A DNA stretch of 64,000 bases from Saccharothrix luteola (GTDB lineage: Bacteria; Actinomycetota; Actinomycetes; Mycobacteriales; Pseudonocardiaceae), in assembly GCF_020859565.1 (NCBI RefSeq), contig NZ_JAJHUO010000024.1, forward strand, positions 62,001 through 126,000. The letters run 5' to 3'. Every line of letters starts with the position of its first letter. Position 1 is the first letter of the stretch. The translations under genes were made by a program, and so were the position numbers. The notes under the pieces were generated by a model, which did no database searches, had not been told where the DNA came from, and was given only the letters and a program-made list of their open reading frames with translations. This document shows positions 42,364 to 50,698 of this stretch, one piece after another.

Positions 42364-43035
42364 GTGACACGCCCGCCCGCCGCCGCGCTTCTGACAGCTT
42401 GCGCAGCTGTGCTCATCACCGTTGCGGGACTGGTCATGGCCTGGTCACTGCGGCCCACCGCGGCCACCGACCCGGGCGCCGTGACACCGCAGGACGAATT
42501 GCGGTGCGGGACGACGGCGTGCCGTTCGGTGGTGAAACAGGAGGTCGGTGTCGATTCAGTGGAATTGGTCGTCGGCGAGGGCGCGGGCCGGATCCGGACC
42601 AGCGGCGCGTCCGGGCCGAACATCTTCGAGCTGACCATCGCGACTTCGGGTGCCCGGATCGACGCGTCGTCGCTGCAGTGCGTGGACGCGGAGGTGGCGG
42701 TGTGCCTGGTGCGGGGCGAGGTCGGCGGCGAGGTGCTCGGGGAGGTGCTGGTGCGCCGGTCGGGCGCCTGGTCGCGGGCGCAGGTGCCGTACGTGGCCAG
42801 CGGGGCGTACTTGGCGCTGCACGACGTGGACCACGACGCGGTCGCCGATGTGGTGGCCGTGCAGCGGGGGTGCCAGGCGGGCGTGGACTGCGCGCGGTGG
42901 TTCGCGCAGGTGTTCTCGCTCGCGGGTGGCGGCGGTGAGCTGGGGTGCACGCCGGTCGTGCGGGCGGCGGAGTCGTTGCCGGGCTGGCCGACCGTGACGC
43001 CTGACCCGTCCGACCTGCGCCACTGCGGCGCGTGA
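42364..43035 (+). CDS. Membrane-anchored extracytoplasmic protein of unknown function
   Basis: With the GTG at 42364 the product is 223 residues: an N-terminal anchor or signal segment (AAALLTACAAVLITVAGLVMAWSL), then an extracytoplasmic domain. An ATG at 42286 would add 26 residues. The domain has several Cys (RCGTTACRS, QCVDAEVAVCLV, GCQAGVDCARW) and a calcium-loop-like LHDVDHDAVADVVAVQRG, reminiscent of FG-GAP/VCBS units. It is not assigned to a named family. It is divergent from accA and ends at repeat array 4. Confidence 0.65.
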   Translation: MTRPPAAALLTACAAVLITVAGLVMAWSLRPTAATDPGAVTPQDELRCGTTACRSVVKQEVGVDSVELVVGEGAGRIRTSGASGPNIFELTIATSGARIDASSLQCVDAEVAVCLVRGEVGGEVLGEVLVRRSGAWSRAQVPYVASGAYLALHDVDHDAVADVVAVQRGCQAGVDCARWFAQVFSLAGGGGELGCTPVVRAAESLPGWPTVTPDPSDLRHCGA

Positions 43036-43040
43036 CCGTC

Positions 43041-43160
43041 CTGAACGTTGAACTCGGGTGTTCCGAGTGTTCGACACGCGGGCCCTGAGTGTTCGACACA
43101 CGCGCGTGTCGAACACTCAGGTCCCGCGTGTCCCACGTTCAGGACCCCCGAGTTCTACCG
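43041..43160. repeat. 22-bp-family palindromic intergenic repeat array 4
   Basis: A nearly perfect hairpin: cctgagtgttcgacac (43084-43099), a 6-nt loop, and gtgtcgaacactcagg (43106-43121), 16 paired bases. Outer, less perfect arms are ctgaacgttgaactcggg (43041-43058) and its approximate inverse up to 43163. The words are those of arrays 1-3. It lies between convergent genes and ends at the stop of the SDF transporter. Confidence 0.87.
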
Positions 43161-44483
43161 TCAGGCGGGGACCGGGGTCGGGCGGGGGCCCGTCAGCAGG
43201 GGCGGGTCGCTCGGGGTGTTGAGGACCTCGTCGTCCAGCAGGCCCTCGGAGCGGGCGACCAGGACCGGGACGGTGATCTGGCCGGTCACGTTGGTGGCCG
43301 TGCGGACCATGTCCAGGATCGGGTCGATCGCGTAGACGACGGCGACACCGGTGGCGATGACCTCCGGCGGCATGTTCACCGCGCCCAGGGTCAGCGTCAG
43401 CATGGTGAACCAGCCGGTGGTGCCCGCCGTGGCCAGCGCGCCGAACACGGCGACCGCGACGATCGCCACGTACTGCCACACGCCCAGCTGCACGCCGAAC
43501 AGGTTCGCGATGAACACCGTGGCGATGGCCGGGTACACGGCGGCGCAACCGTCCATCTTCGTGGTCGTGCCCAGCGGCACGGCGAACGACGCGTAGTCGT
43601 CGTCCACGCCGAGGTTGGCGGCGGTCTGCCTGCTCAACGGCAGCGTCGCGCCCGACGAGCGGGACACGAAGGCGAACTGGATCGCGGTCCACGCCTTGGC
43701 GAAGAACGTCACCGGCGACACCCGGCCGACGAACCGCAGCAGCAGCGGGTACACCACGAACAGCACCAGCAGCGACCCGCCGTACACCGACGCGATCAGC
43801 GAGAACAGCGGCTGGACGAACGAGTTGCCGTACGTCGCGAACGCCGTGCCGATCAGGCCGAACACGCCGATCGGCGCGAGCAGCACGATCCAGCCGACGA
43901 TCTTCTGGATCAGGTCGAACGCCGACCGGGTCAGCGTGACGAACGGCGTGGCCTTCTCGCCCAGCGCGTACGCGGCGAAGCCGACCAGCACCGCGATGAA
44001 CACGACCTGGAGCACCTCGCCCTCGGTGAAGGCGCTGAACAGGTTGGACGGGATCAGGGTCTCCAGCAACGTGCTCCACGAGCCCGGGTCACGCGCGGCG
44101 AGCTTCTCCACCGCCGCCGCGGACGGTTCGACCTGCACGCCCGCGCCCGGCTTGAAGATCAACGCGATGGCCAGGCCGATCAGCACGGCGATCAGGGACG
44201 TGATGGCGAACCACAGCAGCGTCTTCCCGCCCAGCCGCGCGGCGCGCGAGCTGCCGAGCCTGCGCAGGCTCGTGATGCCCACCACGATCGCGGTGAACAC
44301 GAGGGGGATGACGGTGAACTGCAGGAGGCTGGTGAAGACGTCGCCGATGGAACCGAGGGTGGTGGTGAGCCACGCCTGGTCCGTGCTCTTGGCGACGTAC
44401 CCCGCCAGGGCGCCGAGGACGAGCGCGGCGAGGACGGTGAAGCCGAACACCTTCGGCTTCGTATAACTGCGGACGAACGACAC
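43161..44483 (-). CDS. SDF-family (DctA/GltP/TcyP-like) cation-coupled symporter
   Basis: The 440-residue product has about eight membrane segments plus two re-entrant loops. The first hairpin motif is SSGATLPLS (serine-rich loop). At the unwound TM7 motif, usually N-M-D-G, it reads TTTKMDGCAAVYPA. At TM8, usually RTxxNVTGD, it reads DMVRTATNVTGQ. Two residues that coordinate Na+ in archaeal GltPh are therefore replaced (Asn by Lys, Asp by Gln), while the substrate-binding Asp (DM) and Arg (RT) remain. The substrate could be a dicarboxylate, an amino acid or cystine. It is monocistronic. Confidence 0.88.
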   Translation of the reverse strand: MSFVRSYTKPKVFGFTVLAALVLGALAGYVAKSTDQAWLTTTLGSIGDVFTSLLQFTVIPLVFTAIVVGITSLRRLGSSRAARLGGKTLLWFAITSLIAVLIGLAIALIFKPGAGVQVEPSAAAVEKLAARDPGSWSTLLETLIPSNLFSAFTEGEVLQVVFIAVLVGFAAYALGEKATPFVTLTRSAFDLIQKIVGWIVLLAPIGVFGLIGTAFATYGNSFVQPLFSLIASVYGGSLLVLFVVYPLLLRFVGRVSPVTFFAKAWTAIQFAFVSRSSGATLPLSRQTAANLGVDDDYASFAVPLGTTTKMDGCAAVYPAIATVFIANLFGVQLGVWQYVAIVAVAVFGALATAGTTGWFTMLTLTLGAVNMPPEVIATGVAVVYAIDPILDMVRTATNVTGQITVPVLVARSEGLLDDEVLNTPSDPPLLTGPRPTPVPA

Positions 44484-44661
44484 GACTGCTCCGGGTTGGC
44501 TGCGCAGGGGTGGACGACGGGGGCGGCGTCAGCCGCGACAGCCCGTGTTGGTCCTGCGCCCGAAGTCGATGTGACGGCGGCGCGTCAGCAGTTCACCCAC
44601 AGCTCCCCCAACGCGAAAGCCCTTCGAAGAGCTTCCCGGATCAGGGAAAATGTGACAACGG

Positions 44662-45270
44662 CTACCAGATGTCGGACACCTTGACGTCGACTTGACGCAG
44701 CAGCTTGCGCGTGAGCGGCAGGCTGATCCCGATGACGCTGGACGGGTCGCCGTCGATGCGGTCCACGAACCAGCCGCCCAGGCCGTCGAGCGTGAACGCG
44801 CCCGCGACCGCCAGCGGCTCCCCGGTCGCGAGGTAGGCCTCCAGCTCGTCGTCGGTCGGGCGGCCGAACCTGACCAGGGTCGTCTCGTGCCCGACGGCGC
44901 GCGCCACGACCCGCCCGCCGCTCAGCCGCAGCACGGCGTGCCCGGTCAGCAGGGCGCCGGTGGTGCCGGCCATCTTCTTCCACCGCTCGCGCGCGACCTC
45001 GACCGTGCCGGGCTTGCCGTGCACCTCGCCGTCGGCGGTGCGCAGCATCGAGTCGCAGCCGACGATGACCGCGTCGTCGTCCTCGTCCCGGGCGATCGCC
45101 TCGGCCTTCGCCGTCGCCAGGGCCGTGACCAGCTCTTCGGGTGTGGGGTCGGCGAGGGAGGCGGCGAGTGCGTCCTCGTCGACGCCGGACACGCGCACGA
45201 CGGGCTCGACACCGGCGGCACGCAGCACGGCCAGGCGGGCGGGGGACTGGGAGGCGAGGACGAAGCGCAC
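44662..45270 (-). CDS. maf: Maf-like nucleoside triphosphate pyrophosphatase
   Basis: The 202-residue product starts VRFVLASQSPARLAVLRAAG, the Maf signature (SxSPxR). The GTG at 45270 lies 7 nt after TAGGCT (45278-45283), a likely leaderless start; a longer open frame to 45735 is without support. The catalytic Asp region is AVIVGCDSMLRTADGEVHGKP, and the C-terminal GDPSSVIGISLPLTRKLL is conserved. Maf proteins remove non-canonical NTPs (m5UTP, dTTP/UTP) and can halt division when overproduced. Neighbourhood with accD-accE is conserved in actinobacteria. Confidence 0.94.
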   Translation of the reverse strand: MRFVLASQSPARLAVLRAAGVEPVVRVSGVDEDALAASLADPTPEELVTALATAKAEAIARDEDDDAVIVGCDSMLRTADGEVHGKPGTVEVARERWKKMAGTTGALLTGHAVLRLSGGRVVARAVGHETTLVRFGRPTDDELEAYLATGEPLAVAGAFTLDGLGGWFVDRIDGDPSSVIGISLPLTRKLLRQVDVKVSDIW

Positions 45271-45319
45271 GACGTGCAGCCTAAAGGCCTCGTCGGAACG
45301 CCGGTGCGTAGAACTACCG

Positions 45320-45757
45320 ATGCGCGCTGTGACGACGTTCGGCACCCTCGGGGTTGTGCAGCGTTTGGCTCTGGTGGTCCGCCGGACCGACCGGGGTCGT
45401 GGCCGGTACCGGTGGCTCGTGGTGGTGCCGGCCGTCCTGATCCTGGTCCTGTCGGCCCGGGTGGTGTCGACGGACCCGGTGGGGTACGGCGTGCCGTTCT
45501 GGCCGTTCGCGAACGGCAGCGACCGCGTCGAGTACCAGGTGATGGACCAGGTGACGTCGATCGCGCGGGCGTTGCGGCGGCTCGACGAGGTGCCCTCGGC
45601 GGTGGCCGCCGAGGGCGTCGAGGTGCTGGAGGCGCGGGTCGGCGTGGGCGCGGTGTGGATGCGCGTGCGCGTGCACGTGCCGGACGGGTCGCGCTGCCGC
45701 GAGGTGTCCGTGCTCGGCGACGGCGCCCAGGTCAACTCACGCCGCGTGAGTTGTTGA
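45320..45757 (+). CDS. Small single-pass membrane protein of unknown function
   Basis: 145 residues from the ATG at 45320. A TAGAAC element lies 5 nt upstream, so a leaderless start is plausible; GTGs at 45329 and 45356 are alternatives. One membrane segment (WLVVVPAVLILVLSARVV) is followed by an extracytoplasmic domain with GVPFWPFANGSDRVEYQVMDQV and a C-terminal RVHVPDGSRCREVSVLGDG. No named family is recognised. It is divergent from maf and ends 15 bp before the convergent accE stop. Confidence 0.68.
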   Translation: MRAVTTFGTLGVVQRLALVVRRTDRGRGRYRWLVVVPAVLILVLSARVVSTDPVGYGVPFWPFANGSDRVEYQVMDQVTSIARALRRLDEVPSAVAAEGVEVLEARVGVGAVWMRVRVHVPDGSRCREVSVLGDGAQVNSRRVSC

Positions 45758-45772
45758 GTGCGGTGTGGCGGT

Positions 45773-45985
45773 TCAACCCGGCAGTGCGGAAGACCGCCAT
45801 GCGCCCGGGCCGTGCGGCAGTGGTCGCCTGACTTGCCTGGACTTGTCCGACCACGCCGAGCGGCGCGGCTCGTCCTCGACGGGACCGCCGGCCGTTGCCA
45901 GGCCGACCACGACCGCCGTCACGGCGGCCAGCTCGACGTCGTCCGGGTTGCCTCGCACCACCCGGAGGTGCGGCGCCGCGCTCAC
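45773..45985 (-). CDS. accE: Acyl-CoA carboxylase epsilon subunit
   Basis: The 70-residue product begins MSAAPHLRVVRGNPDDVELAAVTAVV. The HLRVVRGNPDDxELAAL-type segment is the hallmark of actinobacterial AccE, a small subunit that stabilises the AccA/AccD complex and raises its activity. The GTG start overlaps the accD stop by 4 nt. The remainder is short and basic, as in relatives. Confidence 0.9.
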   Translation of the reverse strand: MSAAPHLRVVRGNPDDVELAAVTAVVVGLATAGGPVEDEPRRSAWSDKSRQVRRPLPHGPGAWRSSALPG

Positions 45986-47613
45986 AGCGGGATGTTCCCG
46001 TGCTTCTTGGGCGGCAGTGCCTCGCGCTTGTCGCGCAGCACCGCCAGCGCCCTGGCGACGTACGAACGCGTGAAAGAGGGAGGGATCACACTGTCAACAT
46101 AGCCGCGTTCGGCCGCCACGTAAGGGTTGCAGAGGGTGTCTTCGTATTCTTGCTGCAAACGGGCCCGAAGCGCGTCCACGTCCTCCCCCGAAGCCGCGGC
46201 CGCCGTCAACGCCTTGCGGTGCACGATGTTCGCCGCGCCCTGCGCGCCCATGACCGCGATCTGCGCCGTCGGCCACGCCAGGTTGATGTCCGCGCCCAGG
46301 TGCTTGGACCCCATCACGTCGTACGCGCCGCCGTAGGCCTTCCGGGTGATCACGGTGACCAGCGGCACGGTCGCCTCGGCGTAGGCGTAGATCAGCTTCG
46401 CGCCGCGCCGGATGATGCCGTTCCACTCCTGGTCGGTGCCGGGCAGGAAGCCGGGCACGTCCACGAACGTCAGCACCGGGATGTTGAACGCGTCGCAGGT
46501 CCGGACGAACCGCGCCGCCTTCTCCGAGGCGTCGATGTCCAGGCAGCCCGCGAACTGGGTCGGCTGGTTGGCCACGATGCCGACCGAGTGGCCGTCCACC
46601 CGGCCGAAGCCGACCAGGATGTTCGGCGCGAACAGCGGCTGGACCTCCAGGAACTCGCCCTCGTCCAGCACCCGGGTGACGACCTCGTGCATGTCGTACG
46701 GCTGGTTCGCCGAGTCGGGGATGAGGGTGTCGAGCTCGCGGTCGGAGTCGGTGATCGAGTCCTCGACCGAGCCGTGCACCAGGTCGTCCGGCGCGTCGAA
46801 GACGGGCGGCTCGGACATGTTGTTGGCGGGCAGGTAGGACAGCAGCTCCTTGACGTAGGAGATGGCGTCCTCTTCGTTGTCGCCGAGGTAGTGCGCGTTG
46901 CCGGACTTGGTGTTGTGCGTGCGCCCGCCGCCGAGCTCCTCGAAGCCGACGTCCTCGCCGGTGACGGTCTTGATCACGTCCGGGCCGGTGATGAACATGT
47001 GCGAGGTCTGGTCGACCATGACCACGAAGTCGGTCAACGCGGGCGAGTAGACGTGGCCGCCCGCGTTCGCGCCCATGATCAGCGAGATCTGCGGCACGAC
47101 GCCGGACGCGGCCACGTTGCGGCGGAAGATCTCGCCGTAGAGGCCGAGCGAGACGACACCCTCCTGGATGCGCGCGCCGCCGCCCTCGTTGATGCCGACG
47201 ATCGGCCGGCCGGTCTTGATCGCCAGGTCCATGACCTTGACGATCTTCTCGCCGTACACCTCGCCGAGCGAGCCGCCGAAGATCGTGACGTCCTGGCTGA
47301 ACACGCACACCGGGCGGCCGTCGACGGTGCCGTAGCCGGTCACCACGCCGTCGCCGTAGGGCCGGTTGCGCTCCTGCCCGAAGTTGGTCGAGCGGTGCCG
47401 CGCCAGCTCGTCCAGCTCGACGAACGAGCCCGGGTCAAGCAGCAGCTCGATGCGCTCGCGGGCGGTCTTCTTGCCCTTGGCGTGCTGCTTCTCGACCATG
47501 CGCGCCGAACCGGCGTGCACGGCCTCCTCGTTGCGCCGGTAGAGGTCGGCGAGCTTCCCGGCCGTGGTGCGGACGTCCGGCTCCTCGCCATCGGGGGTGG
47601 TCGCGCTGCTCAT
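45982..47613 (-). CDS. accD5: Acyl-CoA carboxylase carboxyltransferase (beta) subunit, propionyl-CoA type
   Basis: The 543-residue product transfers CO2 from carboxybiotin to acyl-CoA. The ATG at 47613 starts MSSATTPDGEEPDVRTTAGK. Crotonase-fold halves are recognisable by RIELLLDPGSFVELDELARHR, the first oxyanion region GINEGGGARIQEGV with GVVPQISLIMGANAGGHVYSP, and the second, FVDVPGFLPGTDQEWNGIIRRGAKLIYAYAEATVPLVTVITRKAYGGAYDVMG, given here in pieces by position (about 405-460). Sequence and context (accE, maf, birA) match AccD5/PccB, the propionyl-CoA carboxylase subunit that feeds the mutA-mutB products nearby. Confidence 0.94.
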   Translation of the reverse strand: MSSATTPDGEEPDVRTTAGKLADLYRRNEEAVHAGSARMVEKQHAKGKKTARERIELLLDPGSFVELDELARHRSTNFGQERNRPYGDGVVTGYGTVDGRPVCVFSQDVTIFGGSLGEVYGEKIVKVMDLAIKTGRPIVGINEGGGARIQEGVVSLGLYGEIFRRNVAASGVVPQISLIMGANAGGHVYSPALTDFVVMVDQTSHMFITGPDVIKTVTGEDVGFEELGGGRTHNTKSGNAHYLGDNEEDAISYVKELLSYLPANNMSEPPVFDAPDDLVHGSVEDSITDSDRELDTLIPDSANQPYDMHEVVTRVLDEGEFLEVQPLFAPNILVGFGRVDGHSVGIVANQPTQFAGCLDIDASEKAARFVRTCDAFNIPVLTFVDVPGFLPGTDQEWNGIIRRGAKLIYAYAEATVPLVTVITRKAYGGAYDVMGSKHLGADINLAWPTAQIAVMGAQGAANIVHRKALTAAAASGEDVDALRARLQQEYEDTLCNPYVAAERGYVDSVIPPSFTRSYVARALAVLRDKREALPPKKHGNIPL

Positions 47614-47724
47614 AGCGCCGCAGCTTAACCAGCCGGTAACGTCCGCGCGTGGCGTAGTAGCCCAGGTCACTGGACGCCGAAGTTGACCTCCAGCGCGGTG
47701 GAGGTTGCAGGCTTGTCCCCGCGG

Positions 47725-47768
47725 CCCGCCCCACGATCCACACCGCTCCGACAAGCGCGTGGGGCGGG
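47725..47768. promoter_or_regulatory. GC-rich inverted repeat between accD and birA
   Basis: cccgccccacg (47725-47735) and cgtggggcggg (47758-47768) form a perfect 11-bp stem around a 22-nt loop, in the 220-bp region between the divergent accD and birA. Nothing else was recognised in that region. It may be an operator for acyl-CoA carboxylase control or an RNA structure; both are guesses. Confidence 0.4.
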
Positions 47769-47833
47769 TCGCGACTCCCGACGCGGACCCGCGGACCCTG
47801 CGGGCCGGCCGCGTCACTCCTAAGGTGCGAGCC

Positions 47834-48622
47834 GTGACCTTGGATGCCACCGCCCTCCGCTCCGCTCTCATCGGCCCCTACGCGACGGTCGACGTCGTCG
47901 CCGAGACCGGTTCCACGAACCACGACCTGCGTGACGCGGCGAACCGGGGCGCGCACGACCGCACCGCCCTGATCGCCGAACGGCAGACCGCGGGCCAGGG
48001 TCGGCGCGGCCGCGGCTGGACGTCGCCCGCCGGCGGCCTTTACGTGAGCGTGCTGTTCCGCCCGACCAACGTGCCGCCGGCGAGGTTGCCGTGGGTGACG
48101 CTGCTCGCGGGCGTGGCGCTGGTCCGCACGGCGCGGAGCGTCGGCGTCGAGGCGTCCCTGAAGTGGCCGAACGACCTGCTCATCGGCGACGCCAAGGCGG
48201 CGGGCGTGCTGGCCGAGACCAGCGCGGGCGTGGCGCAGGCGGCGGTCGTCGGCATCGGGCTCAACGTGGCGAAGCTGCCCGAGGACGTCGAACCGGGTGC
48301 GGGCGGTCTGCGGCCGACCAGCCTCGAGGACCACGCCGGACCGCTGGACCGCACCGAGCTGGCGATCACACTGCTGCGCGAGCTGGCCGCGCTGGAAGAC
48401 CAGTGGCGGCGGGCGGACGGCGACGAGCCGTCGTTGCGCGACGAGTACCGGCGGCACTGCACCACGCTCGGCAGCCAGGTGCGGGTGGAGCTGGCCAGGG
48501 GCGAGTCGCTGGTCGGCACGGCCCGGTACCTGGAGACCGACGGCACTCTGGTGGTGCGCGACCACGCGGGCGCCGACCACTCCGTTTCCGCCGGGGACGT
48601 GGTGCACCTCCGGGTACGGTGA
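47834..48622 (+). CDS. birA: Biotin--[acetyl-CoA-carboxylase] ligase
   Basis: The 262-residue enzyme activates biotin with ATP and attaches it to the AccA biotinyl Lys. The GTG at 47834 is 7 nt after TAAGGT (47821-47826), so a leaderless start is likely; the frame open to 47705 is rejected. Motifs are ETGSTNHDLRDAA, the biotinyl-AMP loop ERQTAGQGRRGRGW and SLKWPNDLLIGDAKAAGVLAE. The C-terminal SH3-like cap is present. There is no N-terminal helix-turn-helix, so it is a monofunctional class I ligase without repressor activity. It is divergent from accD. Confidence 0.95.
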   Translation: MTLDATALRSALIGPYATVDVVAETGSTNHDLRDAANRGAHDRTALIAERQTAGQGRRGRGWTSPAGGLYVSVLFRPTNVPPARLPWVTLLAGVALVRTARSVGVEASLKWPNDLLIGDAKAAGVLAETSAGVAQAAVVGIGLNVAKLPEDVEPGAGGLRPTSLEDHAGPLDRTELAITLLRELAALEDQWRRADGDEPSLRDEYRRHCTTLGSQVRVELARGESLVGTARYLETDGTLVVRDHAGADHSVSAGDVVHLRVR

Positions 48623-48667
48623 GGCGAGCCGCACCCGAGGCGAGCCGAGCCACCGAAAGGGACCGTC

Positions 48668-49213
48668 GTGGCCTACCCGGACGACCTGCTCAGCACCGGC
48701 GAGCACGTCGTGATCCACCGGCACCCGCACTGGAAGACGCTGGTCGTCCCGGTGCTCGTGCTCCTCGTCGCGGTCGGTGTCGGCGCCTACCTCGCGGTGC
48801 AGGTGTCCGACTTCGGCTGGGCCTCGATCGCCTGGATCGCGCTCGCGGCGATCGTCGCGGTCCTGGTGGCCTGGCTGACCCTGGCGCCGGTCATCCGCTG
48901 GCGCACCACGCACTTCATCATCACCAGCGAGCGCGTGATGTACCGGATCGGCGTGTTCAAGCGCACCGGCCTGGACATCCCGCTCGGCCGCGTCAACAGC
49001 GTCCGCTTCGAGCACACCCTGGTGGACCGGCTGCTCGGCTGCGGCACGCTGATCATCGGGTCGGCCTCGGACGAGCCGTTGGAGTTCGACGACATCCCCC
49101 GGGTGGAGAAGGTGCACTCGCTGCTCTACCGGGAGATCAACGACAACCCCGCCGATGACAGCACGATCGACGACCACCGGACGGAGGACAGGGTCACAGA
49201 TGGGCGCGCGTGA
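48668..49213 (+). CDS. PH (YdbS/bPH2-like) domain membrane protein
   Basis: The 181-residue product starts at GTG 48668 behind gaaaggga. LLSTGEHVVIHRHPHWKTL is the typical opening. Two membrane segments follow (VLVLLVAVGVGAYLAVQV and IAWIALAAIVAVLVAWLTL). A bacterial PH domain comes next, containing FIITSERVMYRIGVFKRTGLDIPLGRVNSV. The homologue Rv3278c also neighbours birA in mycobacteria. Function is unknown. The hydrophilic tail overlaps the next gene by 14 nt. Confidence 0.85.
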   Translation: MAYPDDLLSTGEHVVIHRHPHWKTLVVPVLVLLVAVGVGAYLAVQVSDFGWASIAWIALAAIVAVLVAWLTLAPVIRWRTTHFIITSERVMYRIGVFKRTGLDIPLGRVNSVRFEHTLVDRLLGCGTLIIGSASDEPLEFDDIPRVEKVHSLLYREINDNPADDSTIDDHRTEDRVTDGRA

Positions 49214-50129
49214 AGTCGGTCTGCCGGACACGGTCGGCGCGGGCGGCCTGCCCGACCGCGTGACGATCTGGGAGGTCGGGCCGCGGGACGGGCTGCAGAA
49301 CGAGTCCGAGGTCGTGCCGGTCGACACCAAGCTGGAGTTCCTGGACCGGCTGGCCGACGCGGGCGGCACGGTGCTGGAGGCCACGAGCTTCGTGCACCCC
49401 AAGTGGGTGCCGCAGCTGGCCGACGCCGAGGAGCTGCTGGCCGGCCTGGTCAAGCGCCCCGGCGTGAGCTACCCGGTGCTGGTGCCCAACGAACGCGGGC
49501 TGGAGCGGGCGCTGCGGGCGGGCGTGGACCACGTCGCGATCTTCGCCAGCGCCACCGAGACCTTCGCCCGGCGCAACCTGAACCGGTCGCTGGACGAGCA
49601 GTTCGCCATGTTCGACCCGGTCGTGTCCCGCGCCAAGGCCGAAGGCCTGGCGGTGCGCGGGTACGTGTCGATGTGCTTCGGCGACCCGTGGGAGGGCGCC
49701 GTGCCGCGCGAGCAGGTCGTCGGCGTCGGCAAGCGGCTGCTGGACATGGGCTGCGACCAGCTCTCGCTGGGCGACACGATCGGCGTGGCCACGCCGGGCC
49801 AGGTGACCGCGCTGCTGGCCGGTTTCGACGACGTCGACCGGCTCGCCGTGCACTTCCACGACACCTACGGGCAGGCGTTGGCGAACACGCTGGCCGCGAT
49901 GCAGGCGGGCGTGCGCACGATCGACTCGTCGGCGGGCGGGCTGGGCGGCTGCCCGTACGCCGAGTCCGCGACCGGCAACCTCGCCACCGAGGACCTGGTG
50001 TGGATGCTGGACGGGCTGGGCGTGTCGCACGGCGTCGACCTGGACAAGCTCGCCGACACCAGCGCGTGGATGGCCGAACGGCTGGGCCGGCCGAGCCCGT
50101 CGCGGGTGGTCCGGGCGCTGCGGGGGTAG
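49200..50129 (+). CDS. Hydroxymethylglutaryl-CoA lyase
   Basis: The 309-residue TIM-barrel enzyme cleaves 3-hydroxy-3-methylglutaryl-CoA to acetyl-CoA and acetoacetate, the last step of leucine breakdown. The ATG at 49200 lies inside the 3' end of the PH-domain gene. WEVGPRDGLQNESEVV carries the metal and catalytic Arg-Asp. VLEATSFVHPKWVPQLADA, AVHFHDTYGQALAN (metal His pair) and the active-site Cys loop GGLGGCPYAESATGN are all intact. The neighbourhood with acyl-CoA carboxylase genes fits branched-chain catabolism. Related DRE-TIM lyases are a less likely alternative. Confidence 0.94.
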   Translation: MGAREVGLPDTVGAGGLPDRVTIWEVGPRDGLQNESEVVPVDTKLEFLDRLADAGGTVLEATSFVHPKWVPQLADAEELLAGLVKRPGVSYPVLVPNERGLERALRAGVDHVAIFASATETFARRNLNRSLDEQFAMFDPVVSRAKAEGLAVRGYVSMCFGDPWEGAVPREQVVGVGKRLLDMGCDQLSLGDTIGVATPGQVTALLAGFDDVDRLAVHFHDTYGQALANTLAAMQAGVRTIDSSAGGLGGCPYAESATGNLATEDLVWMLDGLGVSHGVDLDKLADTSAWMAERLGRPSPSRVVRALRG

Positions 50130-50131
50130 CG

Positions 50132-50698
50132 GTGCGGGTGGTCGAGCTGACACCGCGGACCTGGCCGTCGCTGGAGGAGCTGTTCGGGCCCAACGGCGCG
50201 CAGTCCGGGTGCTGGTGCACGTGGTTCCTCCAGACCAACGCCGAGATGCGGGCCAACGGTTCGGCGGGCAACAAGGAGCTGCTGCGCTCCCGCGTCGGGT
50301 CCGGCGTGCCGGTCGGGTTGCTGGCGTTCGACGACGACGACGACCGGCCGGTCGGGTGGGTCGCGGTCGCGCCCCGGCTCGGCTACGCCCGGTTGGCGCG
50401 CACCAGGGTGGCGGCCCCGGTGGACGACGACCTGACCGACGTGTGGTCGGTGACGTGCTTCTTCATCCACCGCACGGCCCGCCGACGCGGCTTGGGCTCG
50501 GTGTTGCTGGAGCACGCCGTCGGGTACGCGCGGGAGCGCGGCGCGCGGTCCGTCGAGGGTTATCCCGTGGACACCGCCGGTGCGAAGAAGGGCTCCGGCG
50601 ACCTCTACCACGGCACGCTCGGCATGTTCACCGACGCGGGGTTCGAGCTGGTGGACCGCCGGGGCGCGAACCGGGCGCTCGTGCGGCTCGCGACGTGA
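50132..50698 (+). CDS. GNAT-family N-acetyltransferase
   Basis: The 188-residue product starts at GTG 50132, 2 nt after the HMG-CoA lyase stop. The CoA loop is RRRGLGSVLLEHAVGYARERG (R-x-x-G-L/x-G pattern), preceded by WSVTCFFIHRTARRR. An N-terminal SGCWCTWFLQTN motif with two Cys is typical of a GNAT subgroup of unknown target. GYPVDTAGAKKGSGDLYHG, with the Tyr-His-Gly, matches the same subgroup. It overlaps cbiZ by 4 nt. Confidence 0.85.
   Translation: MRVVELTPRTWPSLEELFGPNGAQSGCWCTWFLQTNAEMRANGSAGNKELLRSRVGSGVPVGLLAFDDDDDRPVGWVAVAPRLGYARLARTRVAAPVDDDLTDVWSVTCFFIHRTARRRGLGSVLLEHAVGYARERGARSVEGYPVDTAGAKKGSGDLYHGTLGMFTDAGFELVDRRGANRALVRLAT

Noticed and set aside
49403..50131. Upstream extension of the GNAT at 50132
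   Set aside because: It is the alternative frame of the HMG-CoA lyase gene; the GTG at 50132 gives a complete GNAT.
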